This document shows positions 36,761 to 45,654 of a stretch of DNA of 64,000 bases, in pieces. A model generated the notes under the pieces. That model saw only the letters and a program-made list of their open reading frames with translations, was not told the origin of the DNA and did not search any database. The position numbers and the translations under genes were made by a program. The stretch spans positions 10,447-74,446 of the forward strand of contig CAZUEM010000002.1 of NCBI GenBank assembly GCA_964619155.1. Direction: 5' to 3'. Position 1 is the first letter of the stretch; each line of letters begins with the position of its first letter. The DNA comes from CAIXRL01 sp964619155. GTDB lineage: Bacteria > Eisenbacteria > RBG-16-71-46.

Positions 36761-37962
36761 CCGCGCTCGACCTCGCCGGGCTCTCGGCCGAAGCGCTGCG
36801 CGCGCACCGCCTGCGCTACGCGCTCTCGGCGCTCGCCATCGCGGTCGGCATCGCCGCGGTCGTGCTCATGGTCTCGCTCGGCGAGGGCATGCGGATCTAC
36901 ATCACCGACCAGGTGGCCTCGTTCGGCACCACGCTCCTTTCGATCAACCCCGGCAAGGTCGAGACGAGCGGCGGCATGCCCGGCGCGGTGGGCGGCAGCG
37001 TGCGCAAGCTGACGCTCGACGACGCGCGCGCCATGAAGCGGCTGCCGGGGGTGAGCCGCATCGTGCCCGTGGCCTACGGCACCGCGCTGGTCGAGTACGG
37101 CAACCGGGGGCGCGACGTCTTCGTCTACGGCGTCTCGCACGAGATGCCGGAGGTGTGGTCCATGCCCGTCGGCTCCGGGCAGTTCCTCCCGGAGCTGGAC
37201 TACGACCGCGCCGCGCCCGTCTGCGTGCTCGGCCCCAAGGTCAAGCGCGAGCTGTACGGCGAGGCCAACGCGCTGGGCACCCACGTGCGCATCGGCCGCG
37301 CGCGCTACCGCGTGGTGGGCGTGATGGCGCCCAAGGGCCAGTTCCTGGGCTTCGACCTCGACGACGCCGCGTACATCCCGATCGGCAGCGCCATGCGGCT
37401 CCTCAACCGCAGCGAGGTGGACGAGGTGGACCTGCTCGCCGCCTCGCCCGAGGCCGTGGACCCGGTCGCCGAGCGCCTCCGGGCGCTCATGATCGACCGC
37501 CACGACGGGCACGAGGACTTCACCATCGTCACCCAGGCCGAGGGCATGCAGATGGTGAACAACATCCTCGGCGTGGTGACCACGGTGGTGAGCGCGATCG
37601 CCGCGATCAGCCTGCTGGTGGGCGCGATCGGCATCCTCACGATCATGTGGATCGTCGTGCGCGAACGCACCACCGAGATCGGCCTCGTCAAGGCGATCGG
37701 CGCGCGGCGCGGGCAGATCCTGGCCTGGTACCTCGCCGAGGCGGCGGTGACCGCGCTCGCCGGCGGCATCGGCGGGCTCGCGCTGGGCGTGGGGGGCGCC
37801 GCGCTGCTCACCGCCGCGGTCCCCGGCCTGCAGAGCCACACCTCGCCGCTCGTCGTCGCGGGCGCGCTCGCCGTGGCCTGCACGGTCGGCATCGCCTCGG
37901 GCGTCGCGCCGGCCCTGCAGGCGGCGCGGCTCGACCCGGTGCAGGCGCTGCGCGGCGAGTGA
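36757..37962 (+). CDS. MacB-type FtsX permease, second of two
   Basis: The 401-residue protein has the same order of parts as its neighbour: an N-terminal helix, the MacB_PCD periplasmic domain (GTTLLSINPGKVETSGG) and three FtsX helices with GLVKAIGARRGQILAWYLAEA. The shared PGKxETSG motif and equal length show a tandem duplication that has diverged well. ATG at 36757 overlaps the previous stop by four bases (ATGA). It is the last gene of this operon, before a 176-nt spacer. Confidence 0.9.
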   Translation: MTALDLAGLSAEALRAHRLRYALSALAIAVGIAAVVLMVSLGEGMRIYITDQVASFGTTLLSINPGKVETSGGMPGAVGGSVRKLTLDDARAMKRLPGVSRIVPVAYGTALVEYGNRGRDVFVYGVSHEMPEVWSMPVGSGQFLPELDYDRAAPVCVLGPKVKRELYGEANALGTHVRIGRARYRVVGVMAPKGQFLGFDLDDAAYIPIGSAMRLLNRSEVDEVDLLAASPEAVDPVAERLRALMIDRHDGHEDFTIVTQAEGMQMVNNILGVVTTVVSAIAAISLLVGAIGILTIMWIVVRERTTEIGLVKAIGARRGQILAWYLAEAAVTALAGGIGGLALGVGGAALLTAAVPGLQSHTSPLVVAGALAVACTVGIASGVAPALQAARLDPVQALRGE

Positions 37963-38138
37963 GCGGGCCGCGGGCGGCCCGGGTCCGCGGCCCGCGCCCG
38001 CGCTGGTCGCCGAATCGCCGCGCGCGGGCGCAAGGGGTTGTCAATCCTTGCCCTCCGCGGGCACATTCGGCGGCAAACCCGCCCGTGCAGCCGCTAGTGT
38101 GCGGTTCGGTTGGGGCACGGGTGCTGACGGAGGAAGTG

Positions 38139-39218
38139 ATGAAGCAGGTCATGCCGGGCGCGGCGCTGTTCGCGACGCTCGCCCTTTTCGCAGTGACGTC
38201 GGGCGGGTGCTCGTCGAGCGGCCGCGCCGAAGGTGGCCCCGGCGGCGGGCCCGGGCGGCGGCCGCAGGTGGTGCCGGTGGCGGCGGCCGAGGTGCGCCCG
38301 CGCGACCTCGCGCGCACGGTGACCGTGACCGGCCCCGTCGAGCCGCTGCGCAGCGTCTCGGTCAATGCGCTCGCCGCGGGCACCGTGACGCGGGTGCTGG
38401 TCGAGGAGGGCGCGCGCGTGCGCTCGGGGCAGCTCCTCGCCGAGCTGGACGCGCGCGAGATGACCGCGCAGTACGAGCGCGCGCAGGCCCTGCTCGCGCG
38501 CGCCGAGGCCGAGTACAAGCGGGCCGAGCCGCTGCGCGCGAAGGACATCATCTCGGACGCCGACCTCGAGGCTTCGCGCTCGTCGTTCCAGGCCGCGCGC
38601 GCCGACGCCGAGCTGTGGCGCACGCGCCTGGGCTTCACGCGCATCACCGCGCCCGCCGCGGGGATCGTCACCGCCAAGCACGTCGAGCAGGGCGGCGCGG
38701 TCTCGGCCAACACGAAGATGTTCGACCTCGCCGAGGACGCGCAGCTGGTCGTGCGCGTGCAGGTCTCCGAGTTGGACGTCGTGCGCCTCTCGCCCGGGGC
38801 GCCGGTGCGGCTGCAGCTCGACGCCTACCCGGGCGAGCGCGTCGAGGCGCGCATCCGACGCATCTTCCCGAGCGCCGACCCGACCAGCCGGCTGGTGCCG
38901 GTCGAGGTCGCGCTCGGCCGCGCCCCGCGCGGCGTGGTGCCGCGGCCCGGCTTCCTCGCGCGCGTCGAGTTCCCGGTCGAGCAGCGCCGCGGGGTGCTCG
39001 CGGTGCCCGCGGCGGCCGTCGGCGTCAGCGAGGGCGCGTCGTTCGTGTACGTGGTCAGCGCCGACACGCTGCTGCGCCGTCCGGTCGAGACCGGCCTGAC
39101 CGCCGCGGGCTGGATCGAAGTCACGCACGGCCTCGCCGCGGGCGAACAGGTCGTCAGCTCGGGCCACTCGAGCCTGCGGCCCGGCGTCGCCGTCAAGATC
39201 AGCGCGGACAAGCTCTGA
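38139..39218 (+). CDS. RND efflux periplasmic adaptor (HlyD/AcrA family), possible lipoprotein
   Basis: The protein has 359 residues. The N-terminus is a signal sequence ending VTSGGCSSSG (C24), probably lipidated although the lipobox is not perfect. The order is the first lipoyl half (SVSVNALAAGTVTRVLVEEGARVRSGQLLAELD), a helical hairpin (about 105-165), the second lipoyl half (ITAPAAGIVTAKHVEQGGAV), a beta-barrel and a membrane-proximal domain. ATG at 38139 follows GGAGGAA. It pairs with the RND pump gene 16 nt downstream; the outer-membrane channel is not in the window. Confidence 0.92.
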   Translation: MKQVMPGAALFATLALFAVTSGGCSSSGRAEGGPGGGPGRRPQVVPVAAAEVRPRDLARTVTVTGPVEPLRSVSVNALAAGTVTRVLVEEGARVRSGQLLAELDAREMTAQYERAQALLARAEAEYKRAEPLRAKDIISDADLEASRSSFQAARADAELWRTRLGFTRITAPAAGIVTAKHVEQGGAVSANTKMFDLAEDAQLVVRVQVSELDVVRLSPGAPVRLQLDAYPGERVEARIRRIFPSADPTSRLVPVEVALGRAPRGVVPRPGFLARVEFPVEQRRGVLAVPAAAVGVSEGASFVYVVSADTLLRRPVETGLTAAGWIEVTHGLAAGEQVVSSGHSSLRPGVAVKISADKL

Positions 39219-39234
39219 GCGGGGGAGCGTCGCG

Positions 39235-42200
39235 ATGAGCGAATCGAAACGCCAGGGACTCACCAGCCTCTCGATCCGGCGCCCGATCGGCGTGCTCGCC
39301 GGCACGTCCGTCATCGTCGTCGTCGGGCTCTTCTTCCTGAGCCAGCTCTCGCTCGACCTGCTGCCGCAGATCGTCTACCCGCAGGTGCGCGCGCGGGTGA
39401 GCTACCCCGGCGTCGCGCCCGAGGTCATGGAGGAGCAGGTCGCCAAGATCCTCGAGACCTCGCTCGCCACCACCGAGAACGTCACCGAGATCGAGACCGA
39501 GATCTCCGAGGGGCAGGCCGACGTCAGCCTGCACTTCAGCTACGGCACCAACGTGGACTTCGCGCTGCAGGACGCCTCGAAGAACCTCGATCGCGCCCGC
39601 TCGCGGCTGCCCATCGAGGCCGAACCGCCGTCCATCTTCAAGTTCGACCCCTCGCAGATGCCCGTCTACGAGGTGGGCTTCAGTTCGCCGAGCCGCGACC
39701 CGGTCGCGCTGCGCAACTGGGTGGACCTGCGGCTGCAGCCGCAGCTGCTGACGGTCGAGGGCGTGGCGGCCGTGGACGTCTCGGGCGGGCTCGTCCGCGA
39801 GATCCGCGTCACGCTCGACCAGGAGCGCCTGCGCTCGTACGGGTTCGCGGTCTCGGACGTGATCGAGCGCATCCGCGACGAGAACCAGGACGTCGCGGTC
39901 GGCAACATCACCTCGCCGACGTTCGAGATCGTCGGCAAGACGGCCGGCAAGTTCGCGAGCGTGGACGACATCCGCAACGTGCTGCTGACCGTGCCGGGCG
40001 GCAAGGCGCGCATCCCGCTGTCCGAGATCGCCGACGTCGCCGACACGCACCGCGAGCAGCGGCTCTGGTCGCGGCTCGACGGCGTCTCGGCCGTGAAGGT
40101 CTCGGTGCGCAAGCAGCCCGACGCCAACACCGTCGCGGTCGCCGAGGGCGTCGGCCGGCGCATCGCCGAGCTGCGCGAGTCGCGCTTCATCCCGGCGGAC
40201 ATCCATTTCGAAGTCGTGGCCGACCAGTCGTTCTTCATCCGCAACGCGGTGAACGGCGTGACGAGCGCCGCAATGGCCGGGGCGGGCCTCGCCATGCTGG
40301 TCGTGCTGCTGTTCCTCGGCAGCCTGCGCAAGACCTTCATCATCGGCCTGGCCATCCCGCTCGCCGTCCTCGCCACGTTCATGCTCATGGGCCTGAGCAA
40401 GCTGTCGCTCAACATCATGAGCCTCGGCGGGCTGGCGCTCGGCGTCGGCATGCTCGTGGACAACTCGATCGTGATGCTCGAGAACATCTTCCGGCACAAG
40501 CAGGCCGGCAAGCTCGACGCCGAGGAGGCCGCGCACGAAGGCGCGGGCGAGGTCGCCTCGGCCGTCATCGCCTCGACGCTCACGAACCTCGCCGCCGTGG
40601 TGCCGTTCCTGCTCATCACCGGGCTCGCGGCGCTCATCTTCCGCGAGCTGATCCTGACCATCTCGTTCGCGATCGTCGCCTCGGTGGCGACCGCGCTGAC
40701 GCTGGCGCCCATGCTCTCGGCGCAGCTCGCGAAGATCCAGCGGAGCAGCGGGCTCGAGCGGAACCCGGTCATCCTCGCGTTCGACCGCGGGCTGACGCGC
40801 TTCAACGCCTTCTACCGGCGCTTCGGCGCCCGGGCGGTGCGCCGCCGCTGGCTGGTGCTCGGCTCGGCGTTCGGGGCGCTCGCGGTCGTGGTCGTGCTGT
40901 CAGGGCGGCTCGGCTACGAGTTCCTGCCCACCGTGGACGACGGCAACGTGACCGTGTTCGTGCGCATGCCTCCCGGCACGTCGCCCGAGCGCACGAACCA
41001 GGTGTGCCTGCAGCTCGAGGACGTGGTCTCGAAGATGCCGCACGTGAAGCACGTGTTCACGACCGCGGGCGGCATGTTCTTCGGCGGCTCGACCATGTCG
41101 CGCGGCGGGCGCGGCTCGCTCAGCGTGCAGCTCGAGTCCGCGAGCCGGCGCCGCGGCATGCCGGCGGCGAAGTGGGTGGCGATGGCGCAGGCGAAGATCA
41201 CCGAGCTCGGCATCCCGGGCGCGCAGATCCGCGTCATCCCGCCGCGCATCCGCGGCCTGCGCACGAGCTCGTCGGGCACCGACGTTTCGGTCGCCGTGCA
41301 GGGCGACGACCTGCGCGAGCTGCAGCGGATCGCCAACGAGATCCAGCGGCGCATGCGGCCGGTGCGCGGCATCGCCTCGGTCGAATTGTCCACCGAGGAG
41401 GCGAGCCCGCAGCTCTCGGTCGTCATCGACCGCCAGCGCACCGCCGACCTGCGCCTCGACGCGGCGACCATCGGCCAGACGCTGCGCACGGCCATCGACG
41501 GCTCGGTGGTGACGCGCTTCACCGACGGCAACAACGAGTACGACGTGCGCGTGCGGCTGCCGCGCGAGTCGTTCACCAGCGCCGAGGACCTCGGCGCCAT
41601 CGCCATGTTCCCCGGCAACGACCGGCCCGTGTACCTGCGCGACATCGCCACGGTGAAGCTCGGCACCGGGCCGACCTCCATCCTGCGCGTCAACCAGAAC
41701 CGGCAGATCCGGGTGTCCGGCGACGTGGACGACGCCGTCAGCAGCGTCGGCGAGGCCACCCGGCGCGTGCGCGCGGCGCTCGCCGACCTGCCGCTGCCCG
41801 ATGGCTACGGCCTCCTGTACGGCGGCGAGGAGAAGACCGCGCGGGAGAACCAGCGCAACCTGACGATCGTGACGCTGCTCGCCATCTTCCTCGTGTTCGT
41901 GGTGATGGCGATCCAGTACGAGAGCCTGACCGACCCGCTGGCGATCATGTTCTCGATTCCGCTGGCGCTGGTCGGCGTCGGGATCGGCCTGTTCGTGACC
42001 GGCCTGCCGGCGAGCGCGCCCGTGCTGCTGGGGGTGATCCTGCTCGCCGGCATCGTCGTCAACAACGCCATCCTGCTGGTGCAGTACGTCGAGATCGCCC
42101 GCCGCGAGCACGGCCTGCCGCTCGAGGAGGCCGTGATCGAGGCCGGCTCGGTGCGCCTGCGGCCGATCCTCATGACCACCGCCACGACCGTGCTCGGCAT

Positions 42201-42426
42201 GACGCCGCTGGCGCTCGGGCTCGGCGAGGGCTCCGAGATGATGCGACCGCTCGCCGTCACCGTGGTTTCCGGGCTCTCGGTCTCGACGCTGCTGACGCTG
42301 GTCGTCGTGCCCTGCGCCTACCTGGTCGTGCACTCGGTGGCGGGATCGCTGCGCCGGGTGATCGTCGGCCGCCGGCGCGAGGAGCCCGTCCCCGCGGCCG
42401 CCGCGGAGGCCGGGACCGCGGAGTAA
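39235..42426 (+). CDS. RND-family efflux pump (HAE/AcrB type)
   Basis: The 1063-residue inner-membrane pump has the expected length and twelve transmembrane helices in two repeats. The first helix is IGVLAGTSVIVVVGLFFLS, followed by the porter domain start DLLPQIVYPQVRARVSYPGVAPEVMEEQV. Helix 4 reads GMLVDNSIVMLENIF: the first proton-relay Asp is kept and the second position is Asn, as in some HAE-type pumps. The second half begins near residue 540 and ends with helices carrying GVGIGLFVTGLPASAPVLLGV. It uses proton motive force to export drugs, lipids or surfactants; the substrate is unknown. It lies in an operon with the adaptor upstream and the DUF748-like gene 7 nt downstream. Confidence 0.94.
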   Translation: MSESKRQGLTSLSIRRPIGVLAGTSVIVVVGLFFLSQLSLDLLPQIVYPQVRARVSYPGVAPEVMEEQVAKILETSLATTENVTEIETEISEGQADVSLHFSYGTNVDFALQDASKNLDRARSRLPIEAEPPSIFKFDPSQMPVYEVGFSSPSRDPVALRNWVDLRLQPQLLTVEGVAAVDVSGGLVREIRVTLDQERLRSYGFAVSDVIERIRDENQDVAVGNITSPTFEIVGKTAGKFASVDDIRNVLLTVPGGKARIPLSEIADVADTHREQRLWSRLDGVSAVKVSVRKQPDANTVAVAEGVGRRIAELRESRFIPADIHFEVVADQSFFIRNAVNGVTSAAMAGAGLAMLVVLLFLGSLRKTFIIGLAIPLAVLATFMLMGLSKLSLNIMSLGGLALGVGMLVDNSIVMLENIFRHKQAGKLDAEEAAHEGAGEVASAVIASTLTNLAAVVPFLLITGLAALIFRELILTISFAIVASVATALTLAPMLSAQLAKIQRSSGLERNPVILAFDRGLTRFNAFYRRFGARAVRRRWLVLGSAFGALAVVVVLSGRLGYEFLPTVDDGNVTVFVRMPPGTSPERTNQVCLQLEDVVSKMPHVKHVFTTAGGMFFGGSTMSRGGRGSLSVQLESASRRRGMPAAKWVAMAQAKITELGIPGAQIRVIPPRIRGLRTSSSGTDVSVAVQGDDLRELQRIANEIQRRMRPVRGIASVELSTEEASPQLSVVIDRQRTADLRLDAATIGQTLRTAIDGSVVTRFTDGNNEYDVRVRLPRESFTSAEDLGAIAMFPGNDRPVYLRDIATVKLGTGPTSILRVNQNRQIRVSGDVDDAVSSVGEATRRVRAALADLPLPDGYGLLYGGEEKTARENQRNLTIVTLLAIFLVFVVMAIQYESLTDPLAIMFSIPLALVGVGIGLFVTGLPASAPVLLGVILLAGIVVNNAILLVQYVEIARREHGLPLEEAVIEAGSVRLRPILMTTATTVLGMTPLALGLGEGSEMMRPLAVTVVSGLSVSTLLTLVVVPCAYLVVHSVAGSLRRVIVGRRREEPVPAAAAEAGTAE

Positions 42427-42433
42427 CCCGGCC

Positions 42434-45400
42434 GTGCCGTCGCCCGCCCGCCGCATCGTCCTCGTGGTGGCCGCCGCGCTCGCCGCCGCCTACGGCCTCG
42501 CGGGGTTCCTCGTCGCGCCCGGCCTCGTGCGCGGAGCGCTGCTGGACGGGATGGGGAAGGCGCTGGTCGCGCGGCCCGACCTCGCGCGCGTGCGCGTCAA
42601 CCCGTTCGCGCTCTCGCTGACGCTCGAGGGGCTGCGCGTGCGCGACGCCGCGGGCGACAGCGTCGCGGGCTTCGACCGGCTCTACCTGCGCTTCGATCCC
42701 CTGGGCTCGATCTTCTCGCGGGCCTGGACCCTGGCGCGGCTCGAGATCACGCGGCCCTCGGTGACGCTCGAAGTCCTGCCCGACCGCACGCTCAACATGA
42801 TGCGGCTCGTGCGCCCGCGGCCGGCCGCGGCGGACTCGGGGAGCGGGGCGCCCGCCTGGCGCATCGGGCGCTTCACGCTTGCGGACGGCTCGCTGCGGTT
42901 CGCCGACCGCTCGCGCGTGCCGGCGTTCGGCAAGAGCCTCGGGCCCATCCGGCTCGAGCTGACCGACTTCGGCAACCTCGACCGCAGCCGCAATGCCAGC
43001 GCGTTCGAGGCCCGCACCGCGCTGGGCGAGACCCTGTCGTGGCGCGGCCGCTTCACGATGCAGCCGTTCCGATCCGAGGGCGAGCTGCGCGCGGGGGCGC
43101 TGCGCGCGAAGACGCTCGCCGACCTGCTCGGCGAGGGCTCGCCGTTCGTCATCGCGGGCGGCACGTTCACGCTCGCGTCGCGCTACATGCTCGACGCGGC
43201 GGCGACTCCGGCCGACATGCGGCTCACGGACCTCGCGCTCGACGTGCGCGAGGCCGCGCTCGCGGACCGCGCAAGCGGCGACACGGCGATCACGGTGCGC
43301 GCGCTCGTGAGCGAGGGCGGCGCGTACGACCTCGTGCGTTCGGCGCTCGAGCTGGGGCGCGTGCGCGTCGACGGCGCGCACGTGCGGGCGGCGATGCTGC
43401 CCGACGGCCAGCTCGACCTCGCGCGCTGGGCCGCGCCGGCCGCGGCGGCGGCCGGCGTGGCGGACGCGACCGCCCCGCGCGCGAGCGGCGTCGCGGCCAC
43501 GCCCGCCCCGGCCGCCGGGGCCGCCGCGCCCGCCGACAGCGCCCCGCCGCTCGTCACCTCGATCGCGAGCGCGACCGTGCGCGGTCTCGAGTTCGAGTTC
43601 GAGGACCGCCGGCTGGAGCCCCCTGCGGTGATCGGCCTGCGCGGCGCCACCGCCGAGATCGCCGGCTTCTCGACCGCGCCCGACAGCGCCTTCGCGCTCA
43701 CGCTCGCCTGCAGCCTCGGCGCGCGCGGCCACGCCACGGCGAAAGGACGGGTCGTGCCTTCGGCGCCGTCGGCCGACCTCGCGCTCGAGGTGCGCGGCTT
43801 CGACCTCGCGGCGCTCGAGCCCTACGTGCAGGCCTTCGCTCGCATCCGGCTCGCGGGCGGCGCCGCCGACGCGAAAGGCCGGCTGCTCTTCAACCGCTTC
43901 GGTGCGAAGGGGCCGCTCGTGCGCTTCACCGGCGACGCCCGCTCGAGCGGCTTCGCCGCCGTGGACCACAAGCTCGGCACCGAGCTGCTCGCCTGGAAGA
44001 CGCTCGTGCTCGAGGGGCTCGAATACGACGCGCTGCCGGGGCGGATCGCGCTGCGGAACGTGAACGCGACGCAGCCCTACGTCCGCATGGTGGTGGCGCC
44101 CGACCAGACCACGAACTTCCAGGCCACGCAGGTGCCGCCCGACTCGGTGCCCGCCGCGTTCCGGCCCGCCGCGGGCGCCGCGCCCGACACGATGCCGGTG
44201 CGCATCGGGCGCGTGAAGGTGGTGGACGGCTCGATGTACTTCGCCGACCTCTCGCTCACGCCCAGCTTCGCGACCGGCGTGCAGCAGATGAACGGCGAGA
44301 TCACCGGCCTCTCGTCGGCGCAGGCCGCGAGCGCCGAGATCCGCATCGAGGGCAAGGTGGACGCCTACGCGCCCGCGCGCATTTCCGGCACCGTGAACCC
44401 GCTCAACGGCCGCGCGCGCACCGACGTCGCGGTGACGTTCGAGAACATCGAACTGACGACGTTCACGCCCTACTCCGGCAAGTTCATGGGCTACCGGATC
44501 GAGAAGGGCAAGCTCGACCTCGACCTGCGCTACCGGATCGAGAACCGGCAGCTCGACGCCACGAACAAGGTGTTCGTCCGCCAGCTCACGCTCGGCGACA
44601 AGGTCGAGAGCCCCGACGCGACCAAGCTGCCGGTCAAGTTCGCGATCGCGCTGCTCAAGAACCGCGAGGGCAACATCGACCTGAACCTGCCGGTGAAGGG
44701 GAACCTCGACGACCCGAAGTTCAGCGTGATGCCGATCGTCATGAAGGTGCTGGTCGGGCTCGTGACCAAGGCGGTCGCCTCGCCGTTCGCGCTCCTGGGC
44801 GCCGTGTTCGGCGGCGACGAGCCCGCCGCGCCCGACGTCACGTTCGGTTTCGGAAGCGCCGAACTCGACACCGCCGCCGTGCGCAAGCTCGAAGTCGTGC
44901 GGCAGGGCCTGGCCGACCGCCCGAACCTGCGGCTCGAGATCGAGGAGCCGGGCGAGGTGGCGGCGGACTCGCTGGCGCTTTTCGCGCGCGGCTACGCCGC
45001 GCTGCTCGGCGCCGCCGCCGGCGCGCCCGTGACGCCGCCGCCGGCGCAGGTCGAGGCCGCGAAGCTCCTCGCGCCCGCGGGTTTCACGCCCGAGCGCTGG
45101 GCCGCGCAACTGACACGCGCCTACGTCGCGCGGCACGGCCGCGTGCCCGGGCTCGAGGGCGAGGTGCGCCGCGCGCCGCGTGGCGCACCGCCCGACCCGA
45201 GCGAGGTCGCCGCCGAGGCGCGGCGGCTGCGGTTCATGGACGACCGCGTGAAGGCCGCGGTGCGCGTGGACGCGGCCGAACTGCACGGCCTGCCGCGGGC
45301 GCGGGCCCAGCACGTGCAGGGCGTGCTGCTCGCCGGCGGCGCGATCGCGCCCGAGCGCGTCTTCATCACGAGCCGCGCCCGGCCCGCCGTCACCGACAGC

Positions 45401-45436
45401 GCCGGCGTGCGGGTGGAGCTCAAGCTGGCGGAGTAG
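42434..45436 (+). CDS. Large DUF748/AsmA-like envelope protein
   Basis: The 1000-residue protein has one N-terminal membrane helix (IVLVVAAALAAAYGLAGFLV, about 8-27). A long repetitive beta-rich body typical of DUF748/AsmA-like proteins follows, with segments such as VRVNPFALSLTLEGLRVRD near the start and MPVRIGRVKVVDGSMYFADLS later. The last 200 residues contain VTFGFGSAELDTAAVRKLEVV, a piece resembling OmpA-type domains. AsmA-like proteins form grooves that move lipids across the periplasm. GTG at 42434, 7 nt after the pump stop, suggests a common transcript, so it may support outer-membrane lipid balance together with the pump. Confidence 0.82.
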   Translation: MPSPARRIVLVVAAALAAAYGLAGFLVAPGLVRGALLDGMGKALVARPDLARVRVNPFALSLTLEGLRVRDAAGDSVAGFDRLYLRFDPLGSIFSRAWTLARLEITRPSVTLEVLPDRTLNMMRLVRPRPAAADSGSGAPAWRIGRFTLADGSLRFADRSRVPAFGKSLGPIRLELTDFGNLDRSRNASAFEARTALGETLSWRGRFTMQPFRSEGELRAGALRAKTLADLLGEGSPFVIAGGTFTLASRYMLDAAATPADMRLTDLALDVREAALADRASGDTAITVRALVSEGGAYDLVRSALELGRVRVDGAHVRAAMLPDGQLDLARWAAPAAAAAGVADATAPRASGVAATPAPAAGAAAPADSAPPLVTSIASATVRGLEFEFEDRRLEPPAVIGLRGATAEIAGFSTAPDSAFALTLACSLGARGHATAKGRVVPSAPSADLALEVRGFDLAALEPYVQAFARIRLAGGAADAKGRLLFNRFGAKGPLVRFTGDARSSGFAAVDHKLGTELLAWKTLVLEGLEYDALPGRIALRNVNATQPYVRMVVAPDQTTNFQATQVPPDSVPAAFRPAAGAAPDTMPVRIGRVKVVDGSMYFADLSLTPSFATGVQQMNGEITGLSSAQAASAEIRIEGKVDAYAPARISGTVNPLNGRARTDVAVTFENIELTTFTPYSGKFMGYRIEKGKLDLDLRYRIENRQLDATNKVFVRQLTLGDKVESPDATKLPVKFAIALLKNREGNIDLNLPVKGNLDDPKFSVMPIVMKVLVGLVTKAVASPFALLGAVFGGDEPAAPDVTFGFGSAELDTAAVRKLEVVRQGLADRPNLRLEIEEPGEVAADSLALFARGYAALLGAAAGAPVTPPPAQVEAAKLLAPAGFTPERWAAQLTRAYVARHGRVPGLEGEVRRAPRGAPPDPSEVAAEARRLRFMDDRVKAAVRVDAAELHGLPRARAQHVQGVLLAGGAIAPERVFITSRARPAVTDSAGVRVELKLAE

Positions 45437-45516
45437 GGGAGCGCACCCGGGCCGCCCGGCGGGCGCCGACCGCGTTCAGCCACGGCGAAGCGGGTTTAGG
45501 CTCGCCGCGGTGCGCG

Positions 45517-45533
45517 GCCGCATTTCATGCGGC
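45517..45533. terminator. Hairpin after the DUF748-like gene
   Basis: GCCGCAT, loop TTC and ATGCGGC form a perfect 7-bp stem followed by AAATCGCTGATTCCTG. It may end the pump operon. Confidence 0.4.
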
Positions 45534-45551
45534 AAATCGCTGATTCCTGTG

Positions 45552-45579
45552 TTTCACGACCCGCGCCCGGGCGTATCTT
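45552..45579 (+). promoter_or_regulatory. Possible promoter of the FG-GAP protein gene
   Basis: TTTCAC (45552-45557) and TATCTT (45574-45579) are separated by 16 nt, about 75 nt before the start codon. The match is moderate. Confidence 0.35.
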
Positions 45580-45654
45580 CCCGCGGTCGGTCGCGCCCCC
45601 CGCATCCGACGTGAGTCGCCTTCCTGTCCCACTCCGTCCTCCCAGGAGGCTTCC

